A stretch of DNA of 64,000 nt from Blastochloris sulfoviridis (GTDB taxonomy: Bacteria > Pseudomonadota > Alphaproteobacteria > Rhizobiales > Xanthobacteraceae), in the NCBI RefSeq assembly GCF_008630065.1, contig NZ_VWPL01000002.1, positions 124,001-188,000 of the forward strand. Reading direction: 5' to 3'. A program made the translations under genes and the position numbers. The notes under the pieces were generated by a model. That model was not told the DNA's origin and made no database searches. It saw only the letters and a list, made by a program, of their open reading frames with translations. Numbering within the stretch: the stretch's first letter is position 1; the number at the start of each line of letters is the position of its first letter. This document shows positions 25,719 to 34,952 of the stretch, piece after piece.

Positions 25719-26411
25719 ATGTTCGCGGATTTCGATTTCGACGTCATCGTCCGGTCGCTGCCCTATCTGTTCTTCCACGGCATGGCGTTCACGCTCACGC
25801 TGACCGGGCTGTCGCTGGCCGGAAGCCTGGTGCTGGGCACGCTGGTGGCGCTGATGCAGCTCTCCAGCATCCGGGCGCTGTCCCTCCTGGCGATGGGCTA
25901 CGTCAACCTGATGCGGGCCCTGCCGCTGGTGCTGATCATCTTCTGGTTCTACTTCCTGCTGCCGTGGATCGGCCAGTGGGTGACGGGCGCATCGCGGCCG
26001 ATCCAGGTCGGCGCCTTCACCTCGGCGCTGGTCACCTTCACGTTGTTCGAGGCGGCCTATTTCGCCGAGATCATGCGCGCCGGCATCCAGTCGATCCCCA
26101 AGGGCCAGATCGCGGCGAGCCAGGCGCTCGGCATGACCTATTGGCAGACCATGGGCCATGTCGTGCTGCCGCAGGCGTTCCGCGCCATGATCCCGCTCAT
26201 CCTCACCCAGACCATCATCCTGTTCCAGGACACCTCGCTGGTCTACGTGCTGTCGATTCCCGATTTCCTCGGTGCGGCGAGCAAGGTCGCCCAGCGCGAC
26301 GGCCGGCTGGTGGAGATGTATCTGTTCGCCGCCGCGGTCTATTTCATCATCTCGTTCGCCGCATCGACCTATGTGCGCCACCTGCAGATGCGTATCGCGG
26401 TGGTGCGTTGA
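25719..26411 (+). CDS. gltK: Glutamate/aspartate ABC transporter permease GltK
   Basis: The second permease subunit, 230 residues. It has the helix pattern of the HisM/GltK family: FFHGMAFTLTLTGLSLAGSLVLGTLVALM, the LMRALPLVLIIFWFYFLLPW segment, and the EAA loop IMRAGIQSIPKGQIAASQALGMTYWQTMGHVVLPQAF. That loop contacts the ATPase GltL. It ends 10 bases before gltL, so the four genes form one operon broken only by the repeat after gltI. Confidence 0.93.
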   Translation: MFADFDFDVIVRSLPYLFFHGMAFTLTLTGLSLAGSLVLGTLVALMQLSSIRALSLLAMGYVNLMRALPLVLIIFWFYFLLPWIGQWVTGASRPIQVGAFTSALVTFTLFEAAYFAEIMRAGIQSIPKGQIAASQALGMTYWQTMGHVVLPQAFRAMIPLILTQTIILFQDTSLVYVLSIPDFLGAASKVAQRDGRLVEMYLFAAAVYFIISFAASTYVRHLQMRIAVVR

Positions 26412-26421
26412 GGAGCGTCCC

Positions 26422-27240
26422 ATGTCCATGACGAACGGCCCCGAGACCGCTGGCCCCGAGACCGCCGCTCCCATCGGCCGTGCGCTTGAGCCGGCGAAGA
26501 CGGTGGCGCCGATGATCCAGATCGAGGGCGTCAGCAAATGGTACGGTCCGATCCAGGTGCTGAAGACCTGCACCACCCGCGTCGAGAAGGGCGAGGTGGT
26601 GGTGGTGTGCGGCCCGTCGGGATCGGGCAAGTCGACGCTGATCAAGACCGTCAATGGGCTCGAAGTGTTCCAGCAGGGCCGCATCACCGTCGACGGCATC
26701 CCGGTGGGCGATCCGAAGACCGACCTGCCCAAGCTGCGCGCTCGCGTCGGCATGGTGTTCCAGCATTTCGAGCTGTTTCCCCACCTCAAGATCATCGAGA
26801 ACCTGCGCCTTGCGCAGATGAAGGTGCTCGGCCGCTCGTTCGAGGAGGCCAATGCCAAGGGCCTCAAGCTGCTCGACCGCGTCGGCATCAAGATGCACGC
26901 CGACAAGTATCCCGGCCAGCTGTCCGGCGGCCAGCAGCAGCGCGTCGCCATCGCCCGTGCCTTGGCGATGGATCCGATCGCCATGCTGTTCGACGAGCCG
27001 ACCTCGGCGCTCGACCCCGAGATGATCAACGAGGTGCTCGACGTCATGGTGGCGCTCGCCAAGGAGGGCATGACCATGATGGTGGTGACCCACGAGATGG
27101 GCTTCGCCCGCAAGGTGGCGAACCGCGTGGTGTTCATGGATGCCGGCGAGATCGTCGAGGATGCGCCGACCGACACGTTCTTCGGCAGCCCGCGCAGCGA
27201 ACGGGCGCAGGCGTTCCTGTCCAAGATCCTCTCGCACTGA
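26422..27240 (+). CDS. gltL: Glutamate/aspartate ABC transporter ATPase GltL
   Basis: The ATPase of the importer, 272 residues. Walker A is GPSGSGKST (about 63-71), the Q-loop is VFQHFELFPHL, the ABC signature is LSGGQQQRVAIARALA (about 170), Walker B is MLFDEPTSALD (about 190) and the switch His is in VVTHEMGFA. The first 30 residues (GPETAGPETAAPIGRALEPAKT) are a low-complexity extension not found in typical GltL. The ATG at 26422 has GAGGAG about 9 bases upstream, which supports it over the downstream Met at the conserved start. Confidence 0.95.
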   Translation: MSMTNGPETAGPETAAPIGRALEPAKTVAPMIQIEGVSKWYGPIQVLKTCTTRVEKGEVVVVCGPSGSGKSTLIKTVNGLEVFQQGRITVDGIPVGDPKTDLPKLRARVGMVFQHFELFPHLKIIENLRLAQMKVLGRSFEEANAKGLKLLDRVGIKMHADKYPGQLSGGQQQRVAIARALAMDPIAMLFDEPTSALDPEMINEVLDVMVALAKEGMTMMVVTHEMGFARKVANRVVFMDAGEIVEDAPTDTFFGSPRSERAQAFLSKILSH

Positions 27241-27262
27241 ACCTCCTGTCGCACTGAGTGGG

Positions 27263-27285
27263 GACGGCGGCGCCGCGCCGTCTTT
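27263..27285 (+). terminator. Terminator of the glt operon
   Basis: GACGGCG (27263-27269) pairs with CGCCGTC (27276-27282) across a six-base loop and is followed by TTTCGC. It lies 23 bases after the gltL stop. Confidence 0.65.
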
Positions 27286-27488
27286 CGCAAGGGAAGGCCG
27301 GCGGGTGGTCCCGACCGGGACGGCCCGCCATCTGGCGCGCGCAAACCGCAGGTTTGAGCGTTCTGCCGCATTTCGGCCCGAGTGAGCCGGCAAGGCACGG
27401 CGAACTGATGTGCCTGCGCCCGGGTCCCGCCGGACGATGGTCTGACAGACGCCGCCCGCCTGGGCGAGACGCCGGATCGGTTCCACCC

Positions 27489-29945
27489 ATGACGATATTC
27501 CTCACCCGCTTCGCCCTGGCCGTGCGCCGGCTGGCCGCCGTGGCCGTGCTGTGCCTGCTGCCGCTGGTCGTGCTCGTGCCGCTGGTGGCGCTCGCGGCGA
27601 CCGCCACGACGCCGGCTTCGTCCAAGCTGGACGACGCGCGCGGCGACGTCGAGCAGGTCGAGGCGCTGCTGGGACGCGACACGCTGCGCGACCGCGATCT
27701 CGAACAGCTCAAACTGAAGCTCGACCCGCTGCGCGAGGCGCTGCAGACGGCGATCAACACCACCGAGCCGCGCTTTGCCGAGATCAGCGCCCGCCTGAAG
27801 GAGCTCGGCAAGAAGCCCGAGGCCGACGCGCCGCCGGAGGATGGCAGCATCACGGCCGAGCGCGAGGAGCTCGAAAAGGCCATCAGCGCGCTCGATGCCG
27901 ATCTCAAGCAGGCACGGGTTCTGCTGCTGCGGATCGATCAGGTTGGCGAACGCATCACCGAGCGCCGCCGCGCGCTGTTCGCGGCCGAGGTGTTCTCGCG
28001 CTCCAGCGGCATCTTCAATCCCGGCTTCTGGACGCGGGCCATTGCCGTGGCGCCGGATGAGATGCGCGGCGTTGCGTATCTCGGCACCGACTGGCGCACC
28101 TGGGTGGAGGCGCGGGGCGGACAGTCCGCGCTGGTGCAGCCGGCGCTGGTGCTGGCGGCGATGACGGTCATCGGCCTCATTGTCGCCCGCTGGTGGGGGC
28201 GCAAGCGCGCCTCGCGGGATCTGGCGTTCGATGCCCCGCGGCTGGCGCACGCGCTGTCGGCCTGGCGGGTGTTCCTGGCCGGCGCGGTTCCGTCCATCGC
28301 TGTCGCCGCGGTGCTGTTGTGGGTGCTGCAGTCGCACGACCTGCTGCCGCCGCGGCTGGTCGATCTCGGCCAGAGCATTCTCGTCGCGGTGGCGGTGATG
28401 GCGCTGGCGCGGTCCACCAGCCGGGCGGTGCTGGCACCCGACCGGCAGGCCCGCCGCCTGCTCAATTTCGACAGCGTGCGCGCCGGCCACCTTCACCGCC
28501 TGGTGGTGTGGGGGTCGCGGGTGTTCGCCGCCACCGTCGTGCTCAACGCCCTGCACAAGGCGGTGGTGGCGCCGCTGGCGCTGACGCTCGCCACCAGTGC
28601 GGTGATGGTGCTGGCGATGCTGGCGCTGGTGGCCTGGACGCTGTTGGCGACCAGGCCGGAGGCGCCCGAGGACGATGCCGAAGCCGTCGAGCCCGATCAG
28701 GCGCTGGCCTCCGAGCCGGAGGATGACGATTCGCGGGCGCAGCGCTGGCTGCGCCTGTTCGGCTGGATCGTCATCCTGGTCTGCCTGGTTTCGCTGTCGC
28801 TCGGCTATGTGGGCTTTGCGGCGTTCTTCATCGGCCGGCTGGTGATCGCCGCCATCCTGATCGGCATCATCTATCTGGCGATCGCGCTGATCGATGCCGT
28901 GGTGCAGGAAGCGATGTCCGCGTCGGCGTCGCGCGGGCGCCGCGTCGCCAGCATGCTCGGCGTGTCGCCGTCGACGCTGGACGTCACCGGCACCGTGCTG
29001 TCCGGCTTCGTCAAGGTGGTGCTGGTGGCGTTCGCGGCGCTGGTCGCGGTCGGCCCCTGGGGCGTGCACGTCGTCGACGTCACCTCCACCTTCTCGGAGG
29101 CGTTCTTCAGCGTGCAGCTCGATTCGCTGGTCGGCCCGGTGATGGCGGTCGCCGGCGCGGTGGTGCTGCTCGTCGGCATGCTGGTCGTGACGCGCCTGCT
29201 GCAGGGCTGGCTGGAGCGCAACCTGCTGCCGCGGACGCGGATCGAGCATTCGCTGCAGCACTCGGTGAAGCAGATCATCGGCTATCTCGGCATCATCGTA
29301 GCGGTGCTGCTGGCGCTCGGCCAGCTCGGCATCGACCTGCAGAACATCGCGCTGGTCGCCGGTGCCCTGTCGGTCGGCATCGGTTTCGGCCTGCAGTCGA
29401 TCGTCTCCAACTTCGTCTCGGGCCTGATCCTGCTCACCGAGCGGCCGATCCGCGTCGGCGACACCATCGCGGTGAAGGGCGAGGAAGGCTATGTGCGGCG
29501 CATCAGCGTGCGCTCCACCGAGATCGAGACGTTCGAGCGGTCGAGCGTGATCATCCCCAACACCGACCTGATCACCGGCGTCGTCAAGAACTGGACGCAC
29601 GGCAACCCGACGGGCCGGATCATCGTCGCCGTCAACATCCCCTACGACGCCGATCCGGACGACGTGCGCGACATCCTGATCGCCGCCGCCTGCGAGCACC
29701 CGCAGGTGCTGAAGAACCCGACGCCGCGGGTGTTCCTGCTCAAGTTCGGCGACTCCGCGCTGCAGTTCGAACTGCGCTGCGTGGTCGCCAATGTCGACTA
29801 TTCGCTGACGGTGCGCAGCGATCTGCACTTCTCGATTCTCTACCGCCTGCGCAAAGCCGGCATCGTGATGCCGGTGATTCCCCCGCTGCCCGAGCCGGTG
29901 CCGCGCATGCCACCGGCGATCTCAACCGGGGATGTCACGCCATGA
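27489..29945 (+). CDS. Large mechanosensitive ion channel, MscS family with DUF3772 domain
   Basis: The 818-residue inner-membrane protein opens a pore under membrane tension to relieve osmotic shock. It begins with a signal or anchor helix (LAAVAVLCLLPLVVLVPLVALA), then about 150 residues of periplasmic coiled coil (DUF3772-like: VEQVEALLGRDTLRDRDLEQLKLKLD). Roughly ten transmembrane helices follow, and then the MscS core: QNIALVAGALSVGIGFGLQSIVSNFVSGLILLTERPIRVGDTI. The GLQ pore-helix motif is present. A C-terminal cytoplasmic beta and alpha/beta vestibule ends in a Pro-rich tail. The stop overlaps the next gene as ATGA. Paralogues of this size are MscK-like; gating tension cannot be deduced. 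Confidence 0.93.
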   Translation: MTIFLTRFALAVRRLAAVAVLCLLPLVVLVPLVALAATATTPASSKLDDARGDVEQVEALLGRDTLRDRDLEQLKLKLDPLREALQTAINTTEPRFAEISARLKELGKKPEADAPPEDGSITAEREELEKAISALDADLKQARVLLLRIDQVGERITERRRALFAAEVFSRSSGIFNPGFWTRAIAVAPDEMRGVAYLGTDWRTWVEARGGQSALVQPALVLAAMTVIGLIVARWWGRKRASRDLAFDAPRLAHALSAWRVFLAGAVPSIAVAAVLLWVLQSHDLLPPRLVDLGQSILVAVAVMALARSTSRAVLAPDRQARRLLNFDSVRAGHLHRLVVWGSRVFAATVVLNALHKAVVAPLALTLATSAVMVLAMLALVAWTLLATRPEAPEDDAEAVEPDQALASEPEDDDSRAQRWLRLFGWIVILVCLVSLSLGYVGFAAFFIGRLVIAAILIGIIYLAIALIDAVVQEAMSASASRGRRVASMLGVSPSTLDVTGTVLSGFVKVVLVAFAALVAVGPWGVHVVDVTSTFSEAFFSVQLDSLVGPVMAVAGAVVLLVGMLVVTRLLQGWLERNLLPRTRIEHSLQHSVKQIIGYLGIIVAVLLALGQLGIDLQNIALVAGALSVGIGFGLQSIVSNFVSGLILLTERPIRVGDTIAVKGEEGYVRRISVRSTEIETFERSSVIIPNTDLITGVVKNWTHGNPTGRIIVAVNIPYDADPDDVRDILIAAACEHPQVLKNPTPRVFLLKFGDSALQFELRCVVANVDYSLTVRSDLHFSILYRLRKAGIVMPVIPPLPEPVPRMPPAISTGDVTP

Positions 29946-30454
29946 CCCTGACTCGACGCCTGCTGCTGGCCGGCGGACTCGCGGGGCTGACCGCCGCTTG
30001 CGAAAGCGCGAAGATCGACCTGCCGGAAAGCTCCGGCGCCTCGCTCACCCGGCCGGGCGCCAAGCTCGACCGCCAGCAGGCCGTCGATCTCGTCAATTCG
30101 TTCCGCAGGAGCAACGGGCTCGGGACGCTGGCGCTCGATTCGCACCTGAGCGCGCTCGCCGAGGAGCAGGCCCGCACCATGGCGTCAGCCGGCCGACTGT
30201 CGCACGAGGTCGGCGGCGACCTGCCCTCGCGGCTGCGTCGCGGCGGCTACCGCTTCGCCACCGCCGGCGAGAACATTGCCGCTGGCCAGGATACGCTGGT
30301 CGACGTGTTCGGCGGCTGGCGGGCCTCGCCCGGCCACCGCTCGGTGATGCTGAGCGGCGACGCGACCCGCATGGGCATCGCCGCGGTGCAGGCGCCCAAT
30401 TCCGCCTACAAGATCTTCTGGGCGATGATCGTGGCGCGGCCGCCCGAGAGCTGA
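29942..30454 (+). CDS. CAP (SCP/PR1) domain lipoprotein
   Basis: The 170-residue protein has a lipoprotein signal, LLLAGGLAGLTAAC, with the acylated Cys at about residue 20. It then has a CAP domain: VDLVNSFRRSNGLGTLALDSHLSALAEEQARTMA, then LSHEVGG, FATAGENIAAG and GGWRASPGHRSVML. The two His, the Glu in GEN and His in GHR correspond to the conserved CAP pocket. Bacterial CAP proteins are mostly uncharacterised, some with protease or lipid-binding activity. It is coupled to the MscS gene by an ATGA overlap, which suggests an envelope role. Confidence 0.9.
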   Translation: MTLTRRLLLAGGLAGLTAACESAKIDLPESSGASLTRPGAKLDRQQAVDLVNSFRRSNGLGTLALDSHLSALAEEQARTMASAGRLSHEVGGDLPSRLRRGGYRFATAGENIAAGQDTLVDVFGGWRASPGHRSVMLSGDATRMGIAAVQAPNSAYKIFWAMIVARPPES

Positions 30455-30532
30455 CGGACCGGGGCGAGGCGCCGATCTGGACCGGGCTCGCGCGTAAGGT
30501 TAGCGTCGGCGCTCTCTTGATGGGGGCCGCCG

Positions 30533-32155
30533 ATGGGTCTTCTGCCGGACAGACGCGACTACCGGAGCCTGTACGACGAATTCCGCTGGCGCATTCCGGA
30601 CCGCTACAACATCGCCGTCGATGCCTGCGAGCGCTGGGCGGCGGCCGACCCGGACCGCTTGGCGCTGATCTTCAAGCACGCCGATGGCCGCGTCGAGCAG
30701 GTTACCTATGGCCGGCTGTCGGAGACCTCCAGCCGGCTGGCCAATGCGCTCGCCGCCCACGGCATCGGGCGCGGCGACCGTGTCGCCATCCTGCTGCCGC
30801 AGGCGGTCGAAACGGTGGTCACCCACCTCGCGCTCTACAAGCTCGCGACGATCGCGGTGCCGCTGGCGGCGCTGTTCGGGCCGGACGCCATCGCCTATCG
30901 CCTCGCCACCGCCGGCGCCAAGGCGCTGGTCACCGACACGGCCGGCCTCGGCAAGCTCGCCGCGGTGTCGGATGATTTGCCGGATCTCAAGCTTGTCATC
31001 TCGATCGATGGAGATGAAAAGCCGGCTAAAAGTTTTTCGGCGCTCGTCGAGGCCGGGGCGCCGCACTTCCTGCCGGAGCACACCTCGCCGGACGATCCGG
31101 CGATGATGATCTTCACCTCCGGCACCACCGGCAATCCCAAGGGGGCGCTGCACGGCCACCGCGTGCTGCTCGGCCACATGCCCGGCGTGCAGATGTTCCA
31201 CGAGTTCACGCCGCAGCCGGGCGACCGCTACTGGACGCCGGCCGACTGGGCGTGGGCCGGCGGGCTGCTCAACGTGCTGCTGCCGGGGCTGAAGCTCGGC
31301 GTGCCGGTGGTCGGCCGGCGGGCCGAGCGCTTCGATCCGGAGGACGCCTTCCGGCTGATGGGCGAACTCGATGTCGCCAATGCCTTCGTGCCGCCGACGG
31401 CGCTGCGCATGCTGCGGGCGGTGCCCTCGCCGAAGGGCCGCCACCGGCTGCGGCTGCGCACGCTGGGCTCGGGCGGCGAGGCGCTCGGCGCCGAGACGCT
31501 CGACTGGGGGCGCACGGCGCTGGGGCTGACGATCAATGAATTCTACGGTCAGACCGAGTGCAATCTGGTGCTGTCGTCGTGCGCGGCGATCGGCGTGTCG
31601 CGTCCGGGGGCGATCGGCCTGCCGGTGCCGGGGCACGAGGTGGCGGTGATTCGACCCGATGGTACCACCTGCGACATCGGCGAGACCGGGCAGATCGCGG
31701 TGCGCCGGCCCGACCCGGTGATGTTCCTCGAATACTGGAACCAGCCCGACGCCACCGCCGAGAAGTTCATCGACAACTGGATGACCACCGGCGACCAGGG
31801 CAGCCGCGACGAGGACGGCTACGTCCATTTCGTCGGCCGCGACGACGACGTCATCACCTCGTCTGGCTACCGCATCGGCCCGGGCGAGATTGAGGACTGC
31901 CTGCTCAAGCACCCGGCGGTGGCGCTGGCGGCTGTGGTCGGCAAGCCCGATCCGCTGCGCACCGAGATCGTCAAGGCCTTCGTGGTGCTGAAGGAAAATG
32001 TCGCGGCGAGCGATAAATTAGCCGGCGACATACAAATGTTCGTCAAGCAGCGCCTGTCGGCGCACGAATATCCGCGCGAAGTGGCCTTCATCGACGAGAT
32101 GCCGATGACGACGACCGGCAAGATCATCCGCCGGGCCTTGCGGGCGCTGGGGTGA
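30533..32155 (+). CDS. AMP-forming acyl-CoA synthetase (acetyl/medium-chain type)
   Basis: This 540-residue enzyme belongs to the ANL superfamily that activates carboxylic acids with ATP and CoA. Motifs: the P-loop MIFTSGTTGNPKGALHGH (about residue 190), YGQTEC (motif for adenylate binding), TGDQGSRDEDGYVHFVGRDDDVITSSGYRIGPGEIE (the hinge Asp and CoA region), and the C-terminal TTTGKIIRRAL with the catalytic Lys. The layout, with the DWAWAGGL segment, is like AcsA/AcsM-type medium-chain or acetyl-CoA synthetases; chain length is not predictable from the sequence alone. It sits 78 bases after the CAP gene and may share its promoter. Confidence 0.92.
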   Translation: MGLLPDRRDYRSLYDEFRWRIPDRYNIAVDACERWAAADPDRLALIFKHADGRVEQVTYGRLSETSSRLANALAAHGIGRGDRVAILLPQAVETVVTHLALYKLATIAVPLAALFGPDAIAYRLATAGAKALVTDTAGLGKLAAVSDDLPDLKLVISIDGDEKPAKSFSALVEAGAPHFLPEHTSPDDPAMMIFTSGTTGNPKGALHGHRVLLGHMPGVQMFHEFTPQPGDRYWTPADWAWAGGLLNVLLPGLKLGVPVVGRRAERFDPEDAFRLMGELDVANAFVPPTALRMLRAVPSPKGRHRLRLRTLGSGGEALGAETLDWGRTALGLTINEFYGQTECNLVLSSCAAIGVSRPGAIGLPVPGHEVAVIRPDGTTCDIGETGQIAVRRPDPVMFLEYWNQPDATAEKFIDNWMTTGDQGSRDEDGYVHFVGRDDDVITSSGYRIGPGEIEDCLLKHPAVALAAVVGKPDPLRTEIVKAFVVLKENVAASDKLAGDIQMFVKQRLSAHEYPREVAFIDEMPMTTTGKIIRRALRALG

Positions 32156-32177
32156 GCGGCGGCGATCCGCCGGGCGC

Positions 32178-33323
32178 TCACCGGCCGTGAAACATGGCAC
32201 GCAAGGCGTCGCGCATCCGCCGAGCGGCACGGCGGGCTGCGCGCCGCAGCCGCTCGCGCGCAACCACGAGGGCGAAGCCGGCGCCGGCCGGCGGCAGGGC
32301 GACGATCCAGTCGGACACCGCGAGGCGGCCGCTCCACAGCCGGTCGATCATCGGGTGGCCGGCGATGGCGCAGGAGTCGACCTGGGCGAGGGTGGGGTCG
32401 GCGGCAAGCCGGGCGGTGAGGTCGAGCGTCGCCAGCACGCCCGGCGAGAAACGGGCGTGGGTCTCGTCGTAGGCGGTTTTCCAATACCAGGCCTGCGGGC
32501 CGCTGCGCAGCGTGACGGTGGCCGCGAGCGGTGCGCCGTCGAGCCGCGTCACGGCGATCTCGGCCTCGCCCTTGGCGGCGAGCGCGGTAATCGCCTGGCG
32601 GAAGAAGGCCTCGGCGTCCGGGTCGGCGGCAAGCGCGCTACCGCCGCGGCCCTTCCAGCCCGTACGCTCCAGAGAGATATAGGTGTCGATCGCCTCGGCG
32701 ATCGGGGCATCGGCGGGGGCGATGGCCAGCGTCGGCGTGCCGGTTTCCTCCAGGCGGCGGCGCAACCGCGCCAGCTCCTTGCGGCGCTTGCCGCTTGGCG
32801 TGGCGGCACCGGCCGTGGGCACCAGCGCGGCGCGCCGGTGGGCGTCGAGTCGCACGAATTCGAGCCCGCGCTGCGCGAGAAGCCGGCTAAGGGCTCCTGC
32901 GACTGGCCCGTCGTCGGTCATCAGCGGCAGGAGGATGGCGCGCGGGCGGGGGTGCAGCGCCGCCACCGCATCGATCCACGAGCCCAGTGTTGATTCGAGT
33001 GAGAAACGGTCGACCAGGGGGGTCGACAGCGGCCCGTAGGGATGCGCCAGGGCTCGCCACACCGGTAGCGCCCCCCCGGCTAAGGATCCCGGAAACAGGC
33101 CGGCAAGGGCACCGTTACGCCAAATGCCAATGGTATTGGCAGCGCGGGCGGCAAGAAGAGAGCGGGCAGCGGCAAGGGCGAAGGCGGGCACATAGAATAT
33201 ATTGCGTTCGGTAGCGCGGCCGATCAGCGCCTCCCAGGCGGCGGATTCCGGCTGCCACCCCAAGAGCGGACGGGACTCGGAAGAGTTGTCTCCTTGAGAC
33301 TTCGCGGTCTCGGCGATCGCCAT
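32178..33323 (-). CDS. GNAT/FemAB-like acetyltransferase (BioF2/CelD-like)
   Basis: The 381-residue protein has the double-GNAT organisation seen in CelD/BioF2-like acyltransferases. A Leu/Arg-rich first half carries SGKRRKELARLRRRLEETG, the stretch before the second domain that is typical of these proteins. The second domain has FFRQAITALAAKGEAEIAVTRLDGAPLAATVTLRSGPQAWYWKTAYDETHARFSPGVL. Such proteins transfer acyl or aminoacyl groups during polysaccharide or lipid decoration, but the substrate is not known here. The ATG at 33323 is used; a GTG lies 11 codons upstream without a better site. It stands alone, convergent with the acyl-CoA synthetase. Confidence 0.75.
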   Translation of the reverse strand: MAIAETAKSQGDNSSESRPLLGWQPESAAWEALIGRATERNIFYVPAFALAAARSLLAARAANTIGIWRNGALAGLFPGSLAGGALPVWRALAHPYGPLSTPLVDRFSLESTLGSWIDAVAALHPRPRAILLPLMTDDGPVAGALSRLLAQRGLEFVRLDAHRRAALVPTAGAATPSGKRRKELARLRRRLEETGTPTLAIAPADAPIAEAIDTYISLERTGWKGRGGSALAADPDAEAFFRQAITALAAKGEAEIAVTRLDGAPLAATVTLRSGPQAWYWKTAYDETHARFSPGVLATLDLTARLAADPTLAQVDSCAIAGHPMIDRLWSGRLAVSDWIVALPPAGAGFALVVARERLRRAARRAARRMRDALRAMFHGR

Positions 33324-33737
33324 TGGTGAGTCCGTCAGGGTTGCTTGGAGGGGCACAAGTGCGGGGAATCTCGAGCGATCTCGTCTGCAATGAAATTGCG
33401 AGTCAATCGGAATCTGCGGTCCGCGGGCGAAATCCAGAAGACAATTAATCGCGGGAGTCGTATACGTTTACCACACTGAGTCGCGGGGGGCGGCGCCATG
33501 CGTGTGGGTAACTCGGCGTTGTCGATCGGGATTTTCGGTACCCGGGTAGGTTTCGGGCGGATCGCGTGTATCCGAACGAAGGCGCTCGGGGTGATTGTGG
33601 TGCGCTGTTTGTTCACGGCGGAGTCGCCTGCGTTAACCATCCATTAACCACGCGTTCGTATCTGTTACATGTGCCGATCTTGGCACAAACATATGACCCT
33701 GGGGCAGGTAAGCCCTTGAAAAGCTTGGAGACCGACA
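33324..33737. other. Divergent regulatory region with CtrA box
   Basis: Unusually AT-rich for this genome. It holds a perfect CtrA-type box (33633-33647), a TTACAT -10-like element about 15 bases further, and an inverted repeat TGTGCC-N6-GGCACA (33670-33687) in the likely 5' leader of the HAMP-only gene. No gene was recognised in 33324-33630. Confidence 0.6.
33633..33647 (+). promoter_or_regulatory. Perfect CtrA-type box TTAA-N7-TTAA
   Basis: TTAACCATCCATTAA fits the CtrA consensus TTAA-N7-TTAA exactly, with the preferred CC after the first TTAA. It lies 90 bases upstream of the HAMP-only gene at the place where CtrA usually overlaps the -35 region. CtrA is the cell-cycle master regulator of alphaproteobacteria. 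Confidence 0.7.
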
Positions 33738-34574
33738 ATGTCCATGGCTAATCTCCGATTGACGGAAAAGATTACACTGCTGGTTCTCGGCATCGCCCTT
33801 TTTGTCGGCGTGGCCATCGCCTCGGTGGGCGACTGGACCCTTCGCCGAGTCGGCACCGACCTGAAGCAGGCCCGCCTCAACCACATCAACACGGCGCAGA
33901 TCACCGCCACGGATTCCGTGACGCCGGTTGTGCGGGCCGATGGCAGCGTGGTGGGCATCCTGGTTGTGCGCGGCGGCGCCGCCAACGAGCCGACGATCAT
34001 CAAGGCCTCCAACACCGCCCCGTCCGCCAAGGATGTGGTGTTCATCTCGGCCGCGGCGATGAGCGGCGCGGATGACGCGCTCGTTCCGATCGAGCAGATG
34101 CGCTCGACCCTGATCAGCACCACCGCCATCGTCATGCTGCTCGCCGGCGTGATCGGCCTGTTCGTCGCCCGCTCGGTCACCGCGCCGTTCGCCCGCCTGA
34201 CCGCGGACATGAAGCGCCTCGCCAAGGGCGACACCAACCTCAAGTTCACCAACAGCAGCCGGTATGACGAAGTCGGCGAAATGTCGCGCGCTCTCGAGAC
34301 CGTCCGTGACTCGATCGTCGAGGCCGGCCGTTCGAAGCAGACCTACAGCCAGGGCGCCGGCCTCGGCCAGATGTTCTCCGGCCTCCGTCTGGACAGCGCG
34401 GCGTTGAACGGTGCGGTCGACCGCCTCAGCGACACGGCGTTCGAGCTTGGCCGCGGCATCATCCGCGTCCTGGAGATCGTCACCAACGAACTGGCCTCTG
34501 TCGGCCGCGAGGTCGTCAAGCTCGATCTCGGCGGCGCCATCCGCGGCTTCTTCGGCCAGCAGGCCCGGGCCTGA
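33738..34574 (+). CDS. HAMP-domain membrane sensor without a signalling domain
   Basis: The 278-residue protein has TM1 (ITLLVLGIALFVGVAIASVG, about 11-30), a roughly 95-residue periplasmic domain and TM2 (TTAIVMLLAGVIGLFVARSV, about 128-147). A clear HAMP domain follows (FARLTADMKRLAKGDTNLKF... and EVGEMSRALETVRDSI). The last 80 residues are not a methyl-accepting, kinase or cyclase domain; they are Leu/Ala-rich helices (RLDSAALNGAVDRLSDTAFEL, IIRVLEIVTNELASVGREVVKLDL). It resembles a chemoreceptor whose cytoplasmic bundle is replaced. GGAG lies about 8 bases before ATG 33738. Stand-alone HAMP proteins may act as adaptors, but the role here is unknown. Confidence 0.8.
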   Translation: MSMANLRLTEKITLLVLGIALFVGVAIASVGDWTLRRVGTDLKQARLNHINTAQITATDSVTPVVRADGSVVGILVVRGGAANEPTIIKASNTAPSAKDVVFISAAAMSGADDALVPIEQMRSTLISTTAIVMLLAGVIGLFVARSVTAPFARLTADMKRLAKGDTNLKFTNSSRYDEVGEMSRALETVRDSIVEAGRSKQTYSQGAGLGQMFSGLRLDSAALNGAVDRLSDTAFELGRGIIRVLEIVTNELASVGREVVKLDLGGAIRGFFGQQARA

Positions 34575-34655
34575 TCCGGACGACCTCGGTCAAGGACTTC
34601 GCTCGGTTAAGAACTTAGACGGTCACTGAAGTCTCCAAGCTTCTTGACATCCGTT

Positions 34656-34685
34656 CCTCGGGCGCTTGGCGCCGGGCGCCCGAGG
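34656..34685 (+). terminator. Hairpin downstream of the HAMP-only gene
   Basis: CCTCGGGCGC (34656-34665) and GCGCCCGAGG (34676-34685) are perfectly complementary with a ten-base loop. No T-run follows. Confidence 0.5.
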
Positions 34686-34913
34686 CGGACACCAGAAGCG
34701 GCGGAGACCGGAAACGACGGGAGGCCGGAACCCAAACGATAGGAACCCAAGCGACACGAACTTAAGCGACGGGAAATTCGAACCGAAGACGATTTCCGAG
34801 CGGAAGAAGACTTCCGACCGGACGACGGCAGGGCGAAAAGCCAGCTTCCAAAAGACGACCGTTCGGTATGCGGCAAAGCATCGAGACGCCAAATCCCGGA
34901 CGAACGCGCAGAC

Positions 34914-34952
34914 AAATCGAACTTGGAAATCGAACCTGTAAATCGAACTTGG
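34914..34952. repeat. 13-bp tandem repeat, three units
   Basis: Units aaatcgaacttgg (34914), aaatcgaacctgt (34927) and aaatcgaacttgg (34940) follow each other without gaps. The period is not a multiple of three. Confidence 0.85.

Noticed and set aside
25629-29828. A 1399-codon open frame on the minus strand
   Set aside because: It lies antisense to gltK, gltL and the MscS gene, all of which have clear family motifs. Its translation is His/Arg/Ala-rich, typical of a shadow frame in GC-rich DNA.
33682-33705. Sigma-54 promoter (TGGCAC) before the HAMP-only gene
   Set aside because: The -12 TTGC element is missing at the required spacing; TGGCACA here is one arm of an inverted repeat.
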